This document shows, one piece after another, positions 7,024-18,114 of a DNA stretch of 19,892 bases. The notes under the pieces are model-generated. The model had not been told where the DNA came from and ran no database searches. It saw only the letters and a program-made list of their open reading frames with translations. Position 1 is the first letter of the stretch. Every line of letters starts with the position of its first letter. Source of the stretch: Actinomycetes bacterium (lineage in GTDB: Bacteria; Actinomycetota; Acidimicrobiia; Acidimicrobiales; SZUA-35); the NCBI GenBank assembly GCA_024227975.1, contig JAAETV010000491.1:1-19892 (forward strand). Reading direction: 5' to 3'. The position numbers and the translations under genes are program-made.

Positions 7024-8621
7024 TGCTGCATGAACTGGCGGTAACCGACCTCGGGGTGATCGATCGGCTGACTCTGACGATCCCTCCGGGCATGATCGCC
7101 CTCACCGGTGAGACCGGTGCTGGCAAGACCCTTCTGGTGGACGCCATCAGTCTGTTGATGGGAGGCCGGGCTGACCCATCCCTGGTGAGACCGGGGGCGG
7201 CTGAGGCCATTGTCGACGGTCGTTTCGAGCTCGACGGCGAGGAGATCGTCTTGTCACGGGTCGTACCGGCCGATGGCCGGTCCAAGGCGTACATCAATGG
7301 TCGTCCCGCCACCGCATCCCTGTTGTCGGAGCTCGGGGCCAAGCTGGTTGACCTTCACGGCCAGCATTCTCACCAATCCCTGCTCGGAGTCGAGGCCCAG
7401 CGTGATGCCCTCGACAAGTTCGGCAAGGTCGATCTCGGACCCCTCCACCAGGGGCGAGAGGAGCTGGCTGAGGTGGATCGCCAGCTCGAAGCCCTGGGAG
7501 GTGATGAGCGGGCCCGAGCCCGTGAGTTGGATCTCGTCCGCTACCAGGTCGATGAGCTGGCCCGAGCCGAGCTGAGCGACCCCGACGAGGATGCGACCTT
7601 GGCCGTTGCCGAGGAGTTGCTGGCCAATGCCGTGGCCCACCAACAGACCGCGTCTTCCGTACTCGACGGACTCGTCCATGATGACGGGGCCCGGGATCAG
7701 ATTGCTTTGGCCATCAACCAGCTCGACGGTGGTGGCCCCTTCGCCGAGGTTGCTTCCCGGCTGAAGGCATTGGTGGCCGAGCTCGACGACATCGGTGATT
7801 CCCTTCGGGCCCTCGAGGAGAGAATCGAGCCGGATCCCGATGAGCTCGACCGGGTCCAGACCCGCCGCCGTCTCCTCCACGATCTGTGCCGCAAGTATGG
7901 CGACGACGTCGGGGCTGTCATCGCCGAGCGCGACACCCTCCAAACCAGGCTCAAGGAGCTGGAGGACCACGATCTGGTAGCCGCTGATCTCGATGCCAGG
8001 CGGGGCCTGGCCATCGAGCGACTGGCCACCGCCCAGGCCGAGGTGCGCAGGGCTCGCCAAGCCGCCGCCCCGACCCTGGCCGCGGCAATACAGGGCCATC
8101 TCCCCGACCTGGCCATGGCCAAGGCCGTCATCGGGATCGAGGCCGGGGGGCCCGACGGGGCTGAGGTTGCCTTCCACCTGGCGGCGAATCCGGGCTCGTC
8201 GCTCCAGCCTCTGGCCAAGGTGGCGTCTGGCGGGGAGCTGGCCCGGGCCATGCTGGCCTTGCGAAGCGTGCTGTCTGAAGCCCCACCGGTGTTGGTGTTC
8301 GACGAAGTAGATGCCGGTATTGGAGGCCAAGCCGGCTTCGCCGTCGGTCGCTCGCTCAGCAATCTGGCTGACCGTCACCAGGTCCTGGTCGTGACCCACC
8401 TCCCTCAGGTGGCAGCCTTCGCTGATGCCCACCTGGCGGTGGAGAAGCGTCAAGGGACTGACGAGACGGTCTCGGAGATCCGCCTACTCGACACCGAGGA
8501 ACAAGCTACCGAGGTGGCTCGGATGTTGTCGGGCCAGCCCGACTCACAAACTGCCCGTCAGCATGCCAGGGAGCTGATCGACGAAGCGGTGCGGGCCAAG
8601 CGAAGCCGGGCCGCCAGCTAG
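7023..8621 (+). CDS. recN: DNA repair protein RecN
   Basis: The predicted SMC-like ATPase has 532 residues and acts early in double-strand break repair and recombination. Walker A GETGAGKT is at 29-36 and LHGQHSHQSLL is at about 111-121. A coiled-coil-prone middle runs from about 140 to 345. The ABC signature SGGE is at 402-405, Walker B VLVFDEVD at 423-430 and the H-loop THLPQ at 458-462. The ATG at 7023 overlaps the nadK stop; the frame is open upstream, but the protein aligns with the family from MLHELAVTDLGVI. Its stop overlaps the stop of the minus-strand pseudogene in the shared tetranucleotide CTAG (8618-8621), so the two converge with no spacer or terminator. The usual actinobacterial downstream genes (steA and mctB types) are absent. 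Confidence 0.96.
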   Translation: MLHELAVTDLGVIDRLTLTIPPGMIALTGETGAGKTLLVDAISLLMGGRADPSLVRPGAAEAIVDGRFELDGEEIVLSRVVPADGRSKAYINGRPATASLLSELGAKLVDLHGQHSHQSLLGVEAQRDALDKFGKVDLGPLHQGREELAEVDRQLEALGGDERARARELDLVRYQVDELARAELSDPDEDATLAVAEELLANAVAHQQTASSVLDGLVHDDGARDQIALAINQLDGGGPFAEVASRLKALVAELDDIGDSLRALEERIEPDPDELDRVQTRRRLLHDLCRKYGDDVGAVIAERDTLQTRLKELEDHDLVAADLDARRGLAIERLATAQAEVRRARQAAAPTLAAAIQGHLPDLAMAKAVIGIEAGGPDGAEVAFHLAANPGSSLQPLAKVASGGELARAMLALRSVLSEAPPVLVFDEVDAGIGGQAGFAVGRSLSNLADRHQVLVVTHLPQVAAFADAHLAVEKRQGTDETVSEIRLLDTEEQATEVARMLSGQPDSQTARQHARELIDEAVRAKRSRAAS

Positions 8622-9400
8622 GCCTTCGGCGTCTTCCACGCTCCAGATGCCGGCACCGATGGTCCCAGATGGTCACGCAGGGTGTTGCCCTGGTAGTCGG
8701 AGCGGAACACGCCCCTGCGCCGGAGCTCGGGGACGACCAGGTCGACGAAGTCTTCGAAGGTGCCAGGGGTGTGCGAACCACCGATCACAAACCCGTCACG
8801 AGCCGGCTCCGTGAACCACTCCTCCAGATAGTCGGCCAGGTCCTTGGGGTCGCCGACCACCGCATTGTTGAGGCTGGCCCGGCCAGAAATCCTCATGAAG
8901 TCCCTCACCGATGGTTGGCTCTTGCCAGTCCGCTGCACTGCCGACAGGGTCGAGCCGGTGGGCTCGGTCACCATGGGCGAACAGGCCGCGGTCACGATCG
9001 AGGACCAAAGCGTCTTCGTCCCAGGTGTCCCGGTGGCCGTGGACTATCGCCATGAACTCATCGGCCTGCTCATAGCGCTCATCGTGGCCGACAGCTTGTT
9101 CGAGTCCCATGTTTCGGGCCTCGGCGTCGTTTGCCACGCCCAGGGCCATGAGCACGGTAGCCGGGTCCATCTTCACACAACGGATGCCGTTTTCGACGGT
9201 GTGGACATGGTCTCCGGAATACATGTCGGGCATGGCCGCCGGTCGTCGAAGAATCCAAGATCGAAGCACCCCCGTTCGAGGGTGCGACTGATGTGGCGGT
9301 AGTAGTCGGGGGAGGTGAGGCGAGCCTGGCCTCGGGATGGCGCCAGGCGGCTGGGATGGTGGTGCAGTTCTGGGCTTGGAGGAAGCCAACCAAGGCGATC
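8618..9400 (-). pseudogene. Decayed LLM-class flavin monooxygenase (NtaA/SnaA/DszA-type)
   Basis: Pieces of one flavin-dependent monooxygenase lie in order on the minus strand but in different frames. They are the N-terminus GFLQAQNCT..AAWRHPEAR (from 9393), SPDYYRHISRTLERG and DLGFFDD (about 9322-9242), then MPDMYSGDH..RCVKMDPATVLMALG (about 9236-9138). NDAEARNMGLEQ..HDERYEQADEF..EDALVLDR follows directly, and after about 8950 comes the C-terminus SVRDF..GDPKDLADYLEEWF..VDLVVPELRRRGVFRSDY (to 8618). Intact relatives have roughly 440-450 residues and this covers about 780 bp. Judged from the family layout, about 50 residues are missing at 9138 and about 150 near 8930-8950, besides frameshifts near 9322 and 9240. 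Two deletions plus frameshifts cannot be simple sequencing error. The family uses FMNH2 supplied by a partner reductase. The original substrate is unknown. Confidence 0.85.
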
Positions 9401-9452
9401 TATCGCATGCCGGCAACCGTAGAACCAGCCACCCGGTGAGGGGCAATTGCCC

Positions 9453-10163
9453 CTACCGCTGGACCCCATAGCTGAGGGGATCGAGGTGGGAGCGAAGCTG
9501 ATCGACGATCTCCTCGACGAGGGCGGTGGCGCTATTGTCGACCGCCGGTTGGTGGTGACGAAGGGCTTCGGTCAGGGTCGGGATCGACCCGGAGCCGAAA
9601 GCGAGCCGGGGCCGGCTGGCCATGATCCGGTTGAGTCGCTCCGCTACCGCTCGTGGTTGGTGGTGGTCGGCGGGCAGACGATGGGCGGCCAATCGGTCGA
9701 GATGAGCCAGCCAGCGGCTGGACTGGGCCGAGCGGACCAGAGGTCCGAGGGCACCTCGTTGCTCCTCGATAGCGCCGAGAGCGGCTTTGGCGGCTTCTTC
9801 GATGGGCCGCTGGCTGAGCAGTTCTCCATCGAGCAGGAGCTCGATGCCGACATGGCTACAAGCCCGGGCTGGGCCTCGTTCCATCCCTCGTCCTTGGAGC
9901 TCGTCGTAGAGATCGCGGTTGCGCTGAGTGAACCAGGGACTCCGGTGAAAGGCTTCGTCGGTCCGATGGTGGAGATAGATGCCGTGGGCCAGGTCTTGAG
10001 TCTTGGGTCCGTTGGCAGCCGAACCCTGGAGTCGGAATCCGCCCATGGCGGCCAGATCGGGCAAGGCCGAGCCCAGCAACAATCTGGCCTCGACGTTCCG
10101 CCCAGCACCGGTCGATGCCGCCATCACCGCTGCGGCCACAGCGATGTGGCCCCCAGCGTTCAC
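9453..10163 (-). CDS. AcpH-like (DUF479-like) HD-type hydrolase
   Basis: The predicted soluble protein has 236 residues. Its His/Asp pattern follows the layout of acyl-carrier-protein phosphodiesterase AcpH: an N-terminal His (H6, AGGHIAV), GSALPDLAAMG (31-41, compare GNLLADFVRG), GIYLHHRTDEAFHRSPWF (61-78, compare G..LHR.ID.FTD.HP), and HVGIELLLD (104-112, compare GI..D...DHF). AcpH removes phosphopantetheine from ACP. Whether this protein does so is not shown; the match is by motif layout only, and another HD-type phosphohydrolase is possible. The start is a GTG at 10163 with aagga 10 nt upstream. It follows the serine hydrolase gene by 90 bp in the same direction and precedes the pseudogene, so it was probably in the same transcript. 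Confidence 0.6.
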   Translation of the reverse strand: MNAGGHIAVAAAVMAASTGAGRNVEARLLLGSALPDLAAMGGFRLQGSAANGPKTQDLAHGIYLHHRTDEAFHRSPWFTQRNRDLYDELQGRGMERGPARACSHVGIELLLDGELLSQRPIEEAAKAALGAIEEQRGALGPLVRSAQSSRWLAHLDRLAAHRLPADHHQPRAVAERLNRIMASRPRLAFGSGSIPTLTEALRHHQPAVDNSATALVEEIVDQLRSHLDPLSYGVQR

Positions 10164-10253
10164 CGATCCTGTTCCTTGTCTCCAACAAGCGCGCCAATTC
10201 GAGGATGTCCTGGCCGGGCCAGAACATCAGGCGTCATGCTCTCCGTGGCAAGC

Positions 10254-11510
10254 TCAGTCAACGAGGGCACCATAGATCAGAGGCTTCAGCTCCTGACGAA
10301 TGGGATAGGCCGACGACGGCATCAGCTGGGTCAGCCCGATCACGGTCAGCTCCTCGACCGGATCGACCCAGAACAGGGTAGAGGCAGCACCACCCCAGGC
10401 GAACTCACCGGGCGAGGTGATGACCTGGGCTGCCGCTGGATCGAGAACCACTGAGAACCCGAGGCCGAACCCGATGCCGTCATAGTTGGTCTCACTGAAG
10501 ACCGCCTGGCCCATAGCCGCCAGGTCCTGGCCACCGGCGAGATGGTTTGAGGTTGCATACTCGATTGTCTTGCGACCCAGAACTCGAGCTCCGTCGAGGG
10601 CTCCTCCCCGCAGCAGCATCTGGGTGAAACGGTGGTAGTCGCCGATGGTCGAGGCCAGGCCCCCTCCGCCGGAGAGGAAGTTGCGTCGGGAGCGGTAAAG
10701 GCTGTCTGGACCCCCATCATCGATGAGGACCATGTCGCTGCCCTCTAGTCCCTCGGGCAGCGGGAAGGGAGAGAGTGAGGGGACGGCATAGCAGGCAGCG
10801 AAACGGTCGGCCTTGTCGTCACTCACGTGGAACGATGTGTCGTGCATGCCGAGGGGTTCGAAGATCCGCTGGGCCAGGAACTGATCGAAGGGTTGCCCCG
10901 AGATGATCTCGACCAGGCGACCGAGCACGTCGGTGGCGACGCTGTACGACCACTGGGAACCGGGGGAGAACAAGAGGGGAAGATCGGCCAGGACCTCGAC
11001 CCAGTCCTCGAGCTTGCGGTCGTCGTCGACGCCAGACTGACGATAGAGGGCGTCGACGGGGTGACGCCTCATGAAGCTGTAGGTAAGACCCGAGGTGTGG
11101 GTGAAGAGGTCACGGACTGTCATCTCCCGCTCGGGGAACGCCGTCGCGTAGGACACCGTCGACCCGTCGGCCCACACCCTCAGATCTGACCAGGATGGGA
11201 TGAAGTTGCTGACGGGATCATCGAGCCTGAACTGGCCCTCCTCATAGAGCGAGAGCAGGGCTACCGAGGTGATCGGTTTCGACATCGAGTAGATGCGGAC
11301 TATCGAGTCAGCGTCCATCGGGGCTCTGGTTTCGACATTGCGGTAGCCCTGGGTCGAGAGGTGGGCGATCTCGCCTCGTCGGCTGATGAGGAGAGAGAAC
11401 CCGGGGAAACGGCCACTATCGAGGTAGCGCTGCTGGATGAAGTCGTCGATACGCCGCAGCCGATCAGGATCGAGGCCGAGCGATGAAGGGTCCGAGACAG
11501 TGAGATCCAT
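10254..11510 (-). CDS. Beta-lactamase-fold serine hydrolase (EstB / class C-like)
   Basis: The predicted 418-residue protein belongs to the beta-lactamase/DD-peptidase superfamily (PF00144 type). The nucleophile motif SMSK gives Ser75 and Lys78 (IYSMSKPITS). The second motif is Y190-S-V in WSYSVATDVLGRLVE, with V where class C beta-lactamases have N, as in the EstB esterase subgroup. A third block, FAWGGAASTLFWVDP (about 371-385), takes the place of the K/H-T-G motif. These features point to an esterase or transesterase rather than an antibiotic-degrading beta-lactamase. There is no signal peptide, so it is probably cytoplasmic. ATG 11510 is chosen because agga lies 7 nt upstream and the family alignment begins near there; the frame stays open to 11585. 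The start lies 71 bp after the DinB gene stop, in the same direction. Substrate unknown. Confidence 0.88.
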   Translation of the reverse strand: MDLTVSDPSSLGLDPDRLRRIDDFIQQRYLDSGRFPGFSLLISRRGEIAHLSTQGYRNVETRAPMDADSIVRIYSMSKPITSVALLSLYEEGQFRLDDPVSNFIPSWSDLRVWADGSTVSYATAFPEREMTVRDLFTHTSGLTYSFMRRHPVDALYRQSGVDDDRKLEDWVEVLADLPLLFSPGSQWSYSVATDVLGRLVEIISGQPFDQFLAQRIFEPLGMHDTSFHVSDDKADRFAACYAVPSLSPFPLPEGLEGSDMVLIDDGGPDSLYRSRRNFLSGGGGLASTIGDYHRFTQMLLRGGALDGARVLGRKTIEYATSNHLAGGQDLAAMGQAVFSETNYDGIGFGLGFSVVLDPAAAQVITSPGEFAWGGAASTLFWVDPVEELTVIGLTQLMPSSAYPIRQELKPLIYGALVD

Positions 11511-11581
11511 GGGTCCATCCTGCCGGCTAGTGGTCGTGGGTCCCAAGGTGAGCCCCGGATTCTGTCGGCTCGAGGGGCCTG

Positions 11582-12103
11582 TCACTCGGCGAGGTCGCCG
11601 TCTATCGACTCCCGGATCAGATCAGCGTGGCCACAATGACGTGCGTACTCCTCGATCATATGGACCAGGATCCAGCGCAGACTCCAGTGCTCACCTTCGC
11701 TGTTGGGTTCGATCGTCAGCTGGTCGAGCGACGGTGCGGCCTGGACGCAGGCTCGGGACTCGGTCACTGCGGCATCCAAGTTGGATATGAGCTCCTCGAT
11801 TGACCAGGTTTGAGCCAGCGTCATCTCGGCGTCGCGGTCAGTGGCCCAATCGAGTGATTCGTACTGATCGGGAAAGCCGCGGCCGGCGAAGCGGTCGCGA
11901 AACCAGTTGTATTCGACCAAGGCCATGTGGCCGATGAGCCGGGACAAGCTCAGCGAAGATGGGGGGAGAGTGATCTGGAGCTGGTCATGGCTCAGTTCCA
12001 GAGCTCTATCGATGAGGGCAGCCCGATAGAAGTCGAGGAACGCCAACAACATGGTCCGCTCGTCGGCTTGGAGGGGGATGGGCGGTGGTGCAGGTCGGGT
12101 CAT
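11582..12103 (-). CDS. DinB / DUF664 family protein
   Basis: The predicted protein has 173 residues with the four-helix DinB fold. Candidate metal ligands are H59 (LIGHMALVEYNWF) in helix 2 and H148, H156 and H159 in LVHMIEEYARHCGHADLIRE (147-166), the typical C-terminal DUF664 signature. Relatives are metal-dependent, and several use mycothiol or bacillithiol as thiol cofactor; a mycothiol-dependent transferase or isomerase is a fair guess in an actinobacterium. The ATG at 12103 is preceded by taggg, which can serve as a Shine-Dalgarno (aggg, 7 nt upstream) or as a -10 TAGGGT for a leaderless message. It is followed by the serine hydrolase gene. Its own upstream neighbour, acuI, ends 76 bp before it. 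Confidence 0.85.
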   Translation of the reverse strand: MTRPAPPPIPLQADERTMLLAFLDFYRAALIDRALELSHDQLQITLPPSSLSLSRLIGHMALVEYNWFRDRFAGRGFPDQYESLDWATDRDAEMTLAQTWSIEELISNLDAAVTESRACVQAAPSLDQLTIEPNSEGEHWSLRWILVHMIEEYARHCGHADLIRESIDGDLAE

Positions 12104-12179
12104 GGGCAGACCCTACAACTGGCCTATGACAGCCGATCCTGATCGTCGAGCACCGACCGGCACCATCACCGGTGGAGTT

Positions 12180-15549
<3,370 letters not shown>

Positions 15550-15552
15550 GCC

Positions 15553-16131
15553 ATGGCGAGCCTTATCGCCACCGGCTGGCACCTGGCTCGGCGCTTCATC
15601 GACTCCTTGTGGCCGGGCCCGCCTGCCACCCTCGATGAGACCTGGGCCCAGAGCTATCTGAGCGATGGGGAGCAGACGATTTGGCATCGGATGTCGAACC
15701 CCGATCGGCGTCACGCCATCCATGTGGCCAGGACCGTCGTCGATGCCTTCGGGGGCGAGGTCGACGATCAGGTGGTAGTGGCGGCCTTGCTTCACGATTG
15801 CGGCAAGGTGGTCTCACAGCTGGGGACGATGTCTCGAGTCGGCGCCACCCTCCTATGGGCCGTCATCGACGACTCACGAGCCAGCCGCTGGCTCGATGCC
15901 CCCTCCACCCTGGGTCGACGCCTGGCCCAGTACCGTCGTCATCCTCAACTAGGAGCGGTCCTCTTGGCCGCTGTTGACTCTGACCTTCTCGTAGTGTCTT
16001 GGGCCGGCGAGCACCACCTCGGCCCACACGCCTGGACCGTGGCCCCAGAGATCGCCAACGTCCTCAGAGCCTGCGATGTCCCGAGCTGGGGTGCCCGGTT
16101 GAGGGGCTTGGCCAACGAGGTGCGTCGATGA
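15553..16131 (+). CDS. HD-domain phosphohydrolase
   Basis: The predicted soluble protein has 192 residues. HD-superfamily ligands are visible: H54/H57 in RRHAIHVAR, H81-D82 in ALLHDCGKV, H130 in RRHPQLGA, and D142-S-D with HH at 154-155. The D-C-G-K context after HD is typical of small metal-dependent phosphohydrolases acting on nucleotides or cyclic nucleotides. The substrate is unknown. The start ATG at 15553 is 3 nt after the nudix stop, with gtgag just upstream, so it is in the pyrG operon. In mycobacteria this position holds xerD and parA, which are not seen here. Confidence 0.85.
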   Translation: MASLIATGWHLARRFIDSLWPGPPATLDETWAQSYLSDGEQTIWHRMSNPDRRHAIHVARTVVDAFGGEVDDQVVVAALLHDCGKVVSQLGTMSRVGATLLWAVIDDSRASRWLDAPSTLGRRLAQYRRHPQLGAVLLAAVDSDLLVVSWAGEHHLGPHAWTVAPEIANVLRACDVPSWGARLRGLANEVRR

Positions 16132-16175
16132 GCAACCGGAAGGGGTGCCGGATACCGACCCCGGTAGGCCGATGC

Positions 16176-16196
16176 CGGCAACTCTCTGGGTTGCCG
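16176..16196. terminator. Possible bidirectional terminator hairpin
   Basis: cggcaac (16176-16182) pairs perfectly with gttgccg (16190-16196) around a 7-nt loop. It lies between the convergent HD-hydrolase and trpS genes. A second short stem, agcgg/ccgct (16204-16208, 16215-16219), follows. Neither has a T-run, so intrinsic termination is uncertain. Confidence 0.4.
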
Positions 16197-16225
16197 CAAA
16201 CCGAGCGGTCCCGTCCGCTAGACCC

Positions 16226-17215
16226 CTAGGGGAGTAGCTGGGTGGCCGCTTTGACGCGGTCCATGACTTCGGCGGCTTTGGTGGCGGCCTTGTCGGCTCC
16301 GATCTTCAGTTGCTCGATCGTGGTTGCTGGATCGATCTCGGCTCGCTTGGCCTTTATCGGCCGCAACATCTCGATCAGGGCTTCAGCCGCGTCAGCCTTC
16401 AACGGGCCGTACTGGGTGTAGGCCTTGGCCAAGTTCTCCGGATCACCGTCGGTGGCGACCGCGAGAATTGTCAGCAGATTCGACACCCCTGGCTTGTTCT
16501 CCGGGTCGAATCGGACCTCACCGTCGTTGTCGGTCACCGCCCGCTTGAGCTTCTTCTCGATGGCGGCTGGCTCGTCGGTCAGGTAGATGATCCCCTGAGG
16601 TGAGTCGGCCGACTTCGACATCTTGTTCTCCGGGTACTGGAGATCCATGATCCTGGCTCCAGCCTCGGGGATCCGATGCTCCGGCACCACCAACACCCCG
16701 TCACCGAAGCGGCTGTTGAACCGGGTAGCGACATCACGGGTGAATTCGACGTGTTGGCGCTGATCATCGCCAACCGGGACGACATCGGTGTCGTAGAGGA
16801 CGATATCTGCCGCCTGCAATGTCGGGTAGGTGAACAGGGCAACCGAGACGAAATCGGCGTTCTCGCTCTTGTCCTTGAACTGGGTCATCCGTCGCAGCTC
16901 GCCAAAGGCGGCCACACACTGGAGATGCCAGGCCAGCTCGGTGTGCTGGGGGACGTGAGACTGGACGAACAGGATCGATTGGGCAGGGTCGATCCCGATG
17001 GCGAGCAAGTCAGCGGCCAGATCGATGGTGGCGGCCTTGATCTCACCCGGAGCGTGGGGAATCGAAAGGGCATGAAGATCGACGATGCAGTAGACACCGT
17101 CGGTAGTTTCCTGCAACCTGACCCAGTTTCGTATCGCTCCCAGATAATTACCGAGGTGTAAGGCACCTGAAGGCTGGATCCCAGAAAACGCACGGGGGCG
17201 GGAGTGGCTGCTCAT
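16226..17215 (-). CDS. trpS: Tryptophanyl-tRNA synthetase
   Basis: This predicted class I synthetase (329 residues) charges tRNA-Trp. The HIGH-type motif is HLGN (20-23) in SGIQPSGALHLGNYLGA. The KMSKS motif is intact (198-202) in DLQYPENKMSKSADSPQG. The family block GELRRMTQFKDK lies at 105-116. Length is as usual. ATG 17215 is chosen because the protein then begins like other TrpRS proteins, shortly before RAFSGIQPSG. An in-frame ATG at 17239 would place the candidate -10 (TAGTCT) inside the gene. It diverges from scpA and converges on the pyrG operon. Confidence 0.97.
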   Translation of the reverse strand: MSSHSRPRAFSGIQPSGALHLGNYLGAIRNWVRLQETTDGVYCIVDLHALSIPHAPGEIKAATIDLAADLLAIGIDPAQSILFVQSHVPQHTELAWHLQCVAAFGELRRMTQFKDKSENADFVSVALFTYPTLQAADIVLYDTDVVPVGDDQRQHVEFTRDVATRFNSRFGDGVLVVPEHRIPEAGARIMDLQYPENKMSKSADSPQGIIYLTDEPAAIEKKLKRAVTDNDGEVRFDPENKPGVSNLLTILAVATDGDPENLAKAYTQYGPLKADAAEALIEMLRPIKAKRAEIDPATTIEQLKIGADKAATKAAEVMDRVKAATQLLP

Positions 17216-17223
17216 ACCTGCGT

Positions 17224-17229
17224 AGACTA
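17224..17229 (-). promoter_or_regulatory. Candidate -10 hexamer of trpS (leaderless)
   Basis: TAGTCT on the minus strand ends 8 nt before the ATG at 17215. No TTGACA-like -35 was found at 16-19 bp. An aggt adjoining the ATG is too close to act as a ribosome binding site. Confidence 0.4.
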
Positions 17230-17318
17230 GAGGTGTCATCCGCTGTCCGGCGGTGAATATCTCGCCTCACCCGCCCTACGTGTTGCGTAGCTGGGGGTCG
17301 GCCCGATCGATTTGGGGC

Positions 17319-17324
17319 TAGAAT
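17319..17324 (+). promoter_or_regulatory. Candidate -10 hexamer of scpA (leaderless)
   Basis: TAGAAT, one base from the TATAAT consensus, ends 7 nt before the ATG at 17332. The intervening cacatca has no Shine-Dalgarno. The -35 is weak. Confidence 0.55.
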
Positions 17325-17331
17325 CACATCA

Positions 17332-18111
17332 ATGTCATTTCAGGTCCAGACTGATGCATTCGAAGGGCCCTTCGATCTGCTGCTTCACCTGATCCTCAAA
17401 GAGGACGTTGATCTCTATGAGGTCCAGTTGTGCGAGATCGTCGATGCTTACCTGGCCGAGCTGGAGCAGCTCGACTCCTGCGATCTCGAAGTTGCAACCG
17501 AGTTCCTGCTCATCGCGGCCACGCTGGTCGAGCTGAAGTGTCGCCGGCTGCTTCCAGTCGACGACGGCATCGATCTCGATGAAGAGCTCGGCTTGTGGGA
17601 GGAGCGCGACCTGCTCCTGGCCCGCCTACTCGAATGCAAGACGTTCAAAGATGCCGCCCAGGTCCTTCAAGGGATGATCGATTCGGCCGACCGGTCGGTG
17701 CCTCGCCGGGTCGGCCTGGAAGACCAATTCCTGGGCTTGAGCCCTGATCCGCTTGCCGGTGTGACGGCGGCAAAGCTCCGGTCGGCCTTCCTGCGGGTCG
17801 TTACTGCCCGACCCAAGCCCGAGGTCTCGCTGGCCCACGTCACCCCTATTCGGGCCAACGTCACCGACGCCATCGGTGAGATGATCAGGGTGCTACCAGG
17901 GGCGGGGCCGACCAGCTTCCGAACCCTGACCCGGGGGCTGTTCGAGCGGGTCGAGATCGTAGTGCGGTTCCTGGCCGTGCTCGAACTGTTCAAGCAGGGG
18001 TACGTCGAATTGGACCAGCTCGAAAGCTTCGGAGATCTGACCGTTGAGTGGGTTGGCAGTGTTGTCGACCGGGAGCTGGCGCTCTCGGGAGCCGACCGCT
18101 ACGAGGGATAG
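17332..18111 (+). CDS. scpA: Segregation and condensation protein A
   Basis: The predicted kleisin has 259 residues, the usual size, and bridges the two SMC heads, acting in chromosome condensation and partition. The N-terminal signature FEGPFDLLLHLI (10-21) is intact, followed by the helical region with LLIAATLVELKCRRLLP (58-74). The C-terminal winged-helix part has RFLAVLELFKQGYVEL. The start follows a TAGAAT with no Shine-Dalgarno, so the mRNA is probably leaderless. It precedes scpB by 3 nt. A parA gene often found upstream is missing; trpS sits there instead in the opposite direction. Confidence 0.96.
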   Translation: MSFQVQTDAFEGPFDLLLHLILKEDVDLYEVQLCEIVDAYLAELEQLDSCDLEVATEFLLIAATLVELKCRRLLPVDDGIDLDEELGLWEERDLLLARLLECKTFKDAAQVLQGMIDSADRSVPRRVGLEDQFLGLSPDPLAGVTAAKLRSAFLRVVTARPKPEVSLAHVTPIRANVTDAIGEMIRVLPGAGPTSFRTLTRGLFERVEIVVRFLAVLELFKQGYVELDQLESFGDLTVEWVGSVVDRELALSGADRYEG

Positions 18112-18114
18112 AGC

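Noticed and set aside
7254..8453. 399-codon open frame on the minus strand across recN
   Set aside because: It is a shadow of recN caused by high GC at third positions; no domain is recognisable and recN matches its family throughout.
8796..9446. A 216-residue intact gene in this single minus-strand frame
   Set aside because: Only the middle of this frame matches the LLM monooxygenase family; both ends continue in other frames, so it is one piece of a pseudogene.
9447..10454. 335-codon plus-strand open frame opposite the AcpH-like gene
   Set aside because: The minus-strand product has a coherent His/Asp motif layout and a ribosome binding site, while the plus-strand product is Gly/Ser-rich with no motif and runs into the serine hydrolase gene.
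10254..11510. Antibiotic-resistance beta-lactamase
   Set aside because: There is no signal peptide, the second motif is Y-S-V rather than Y-x-N, and the K/H-T-G motif is replaced by W-G-G, all closer to EstB-like esterases.
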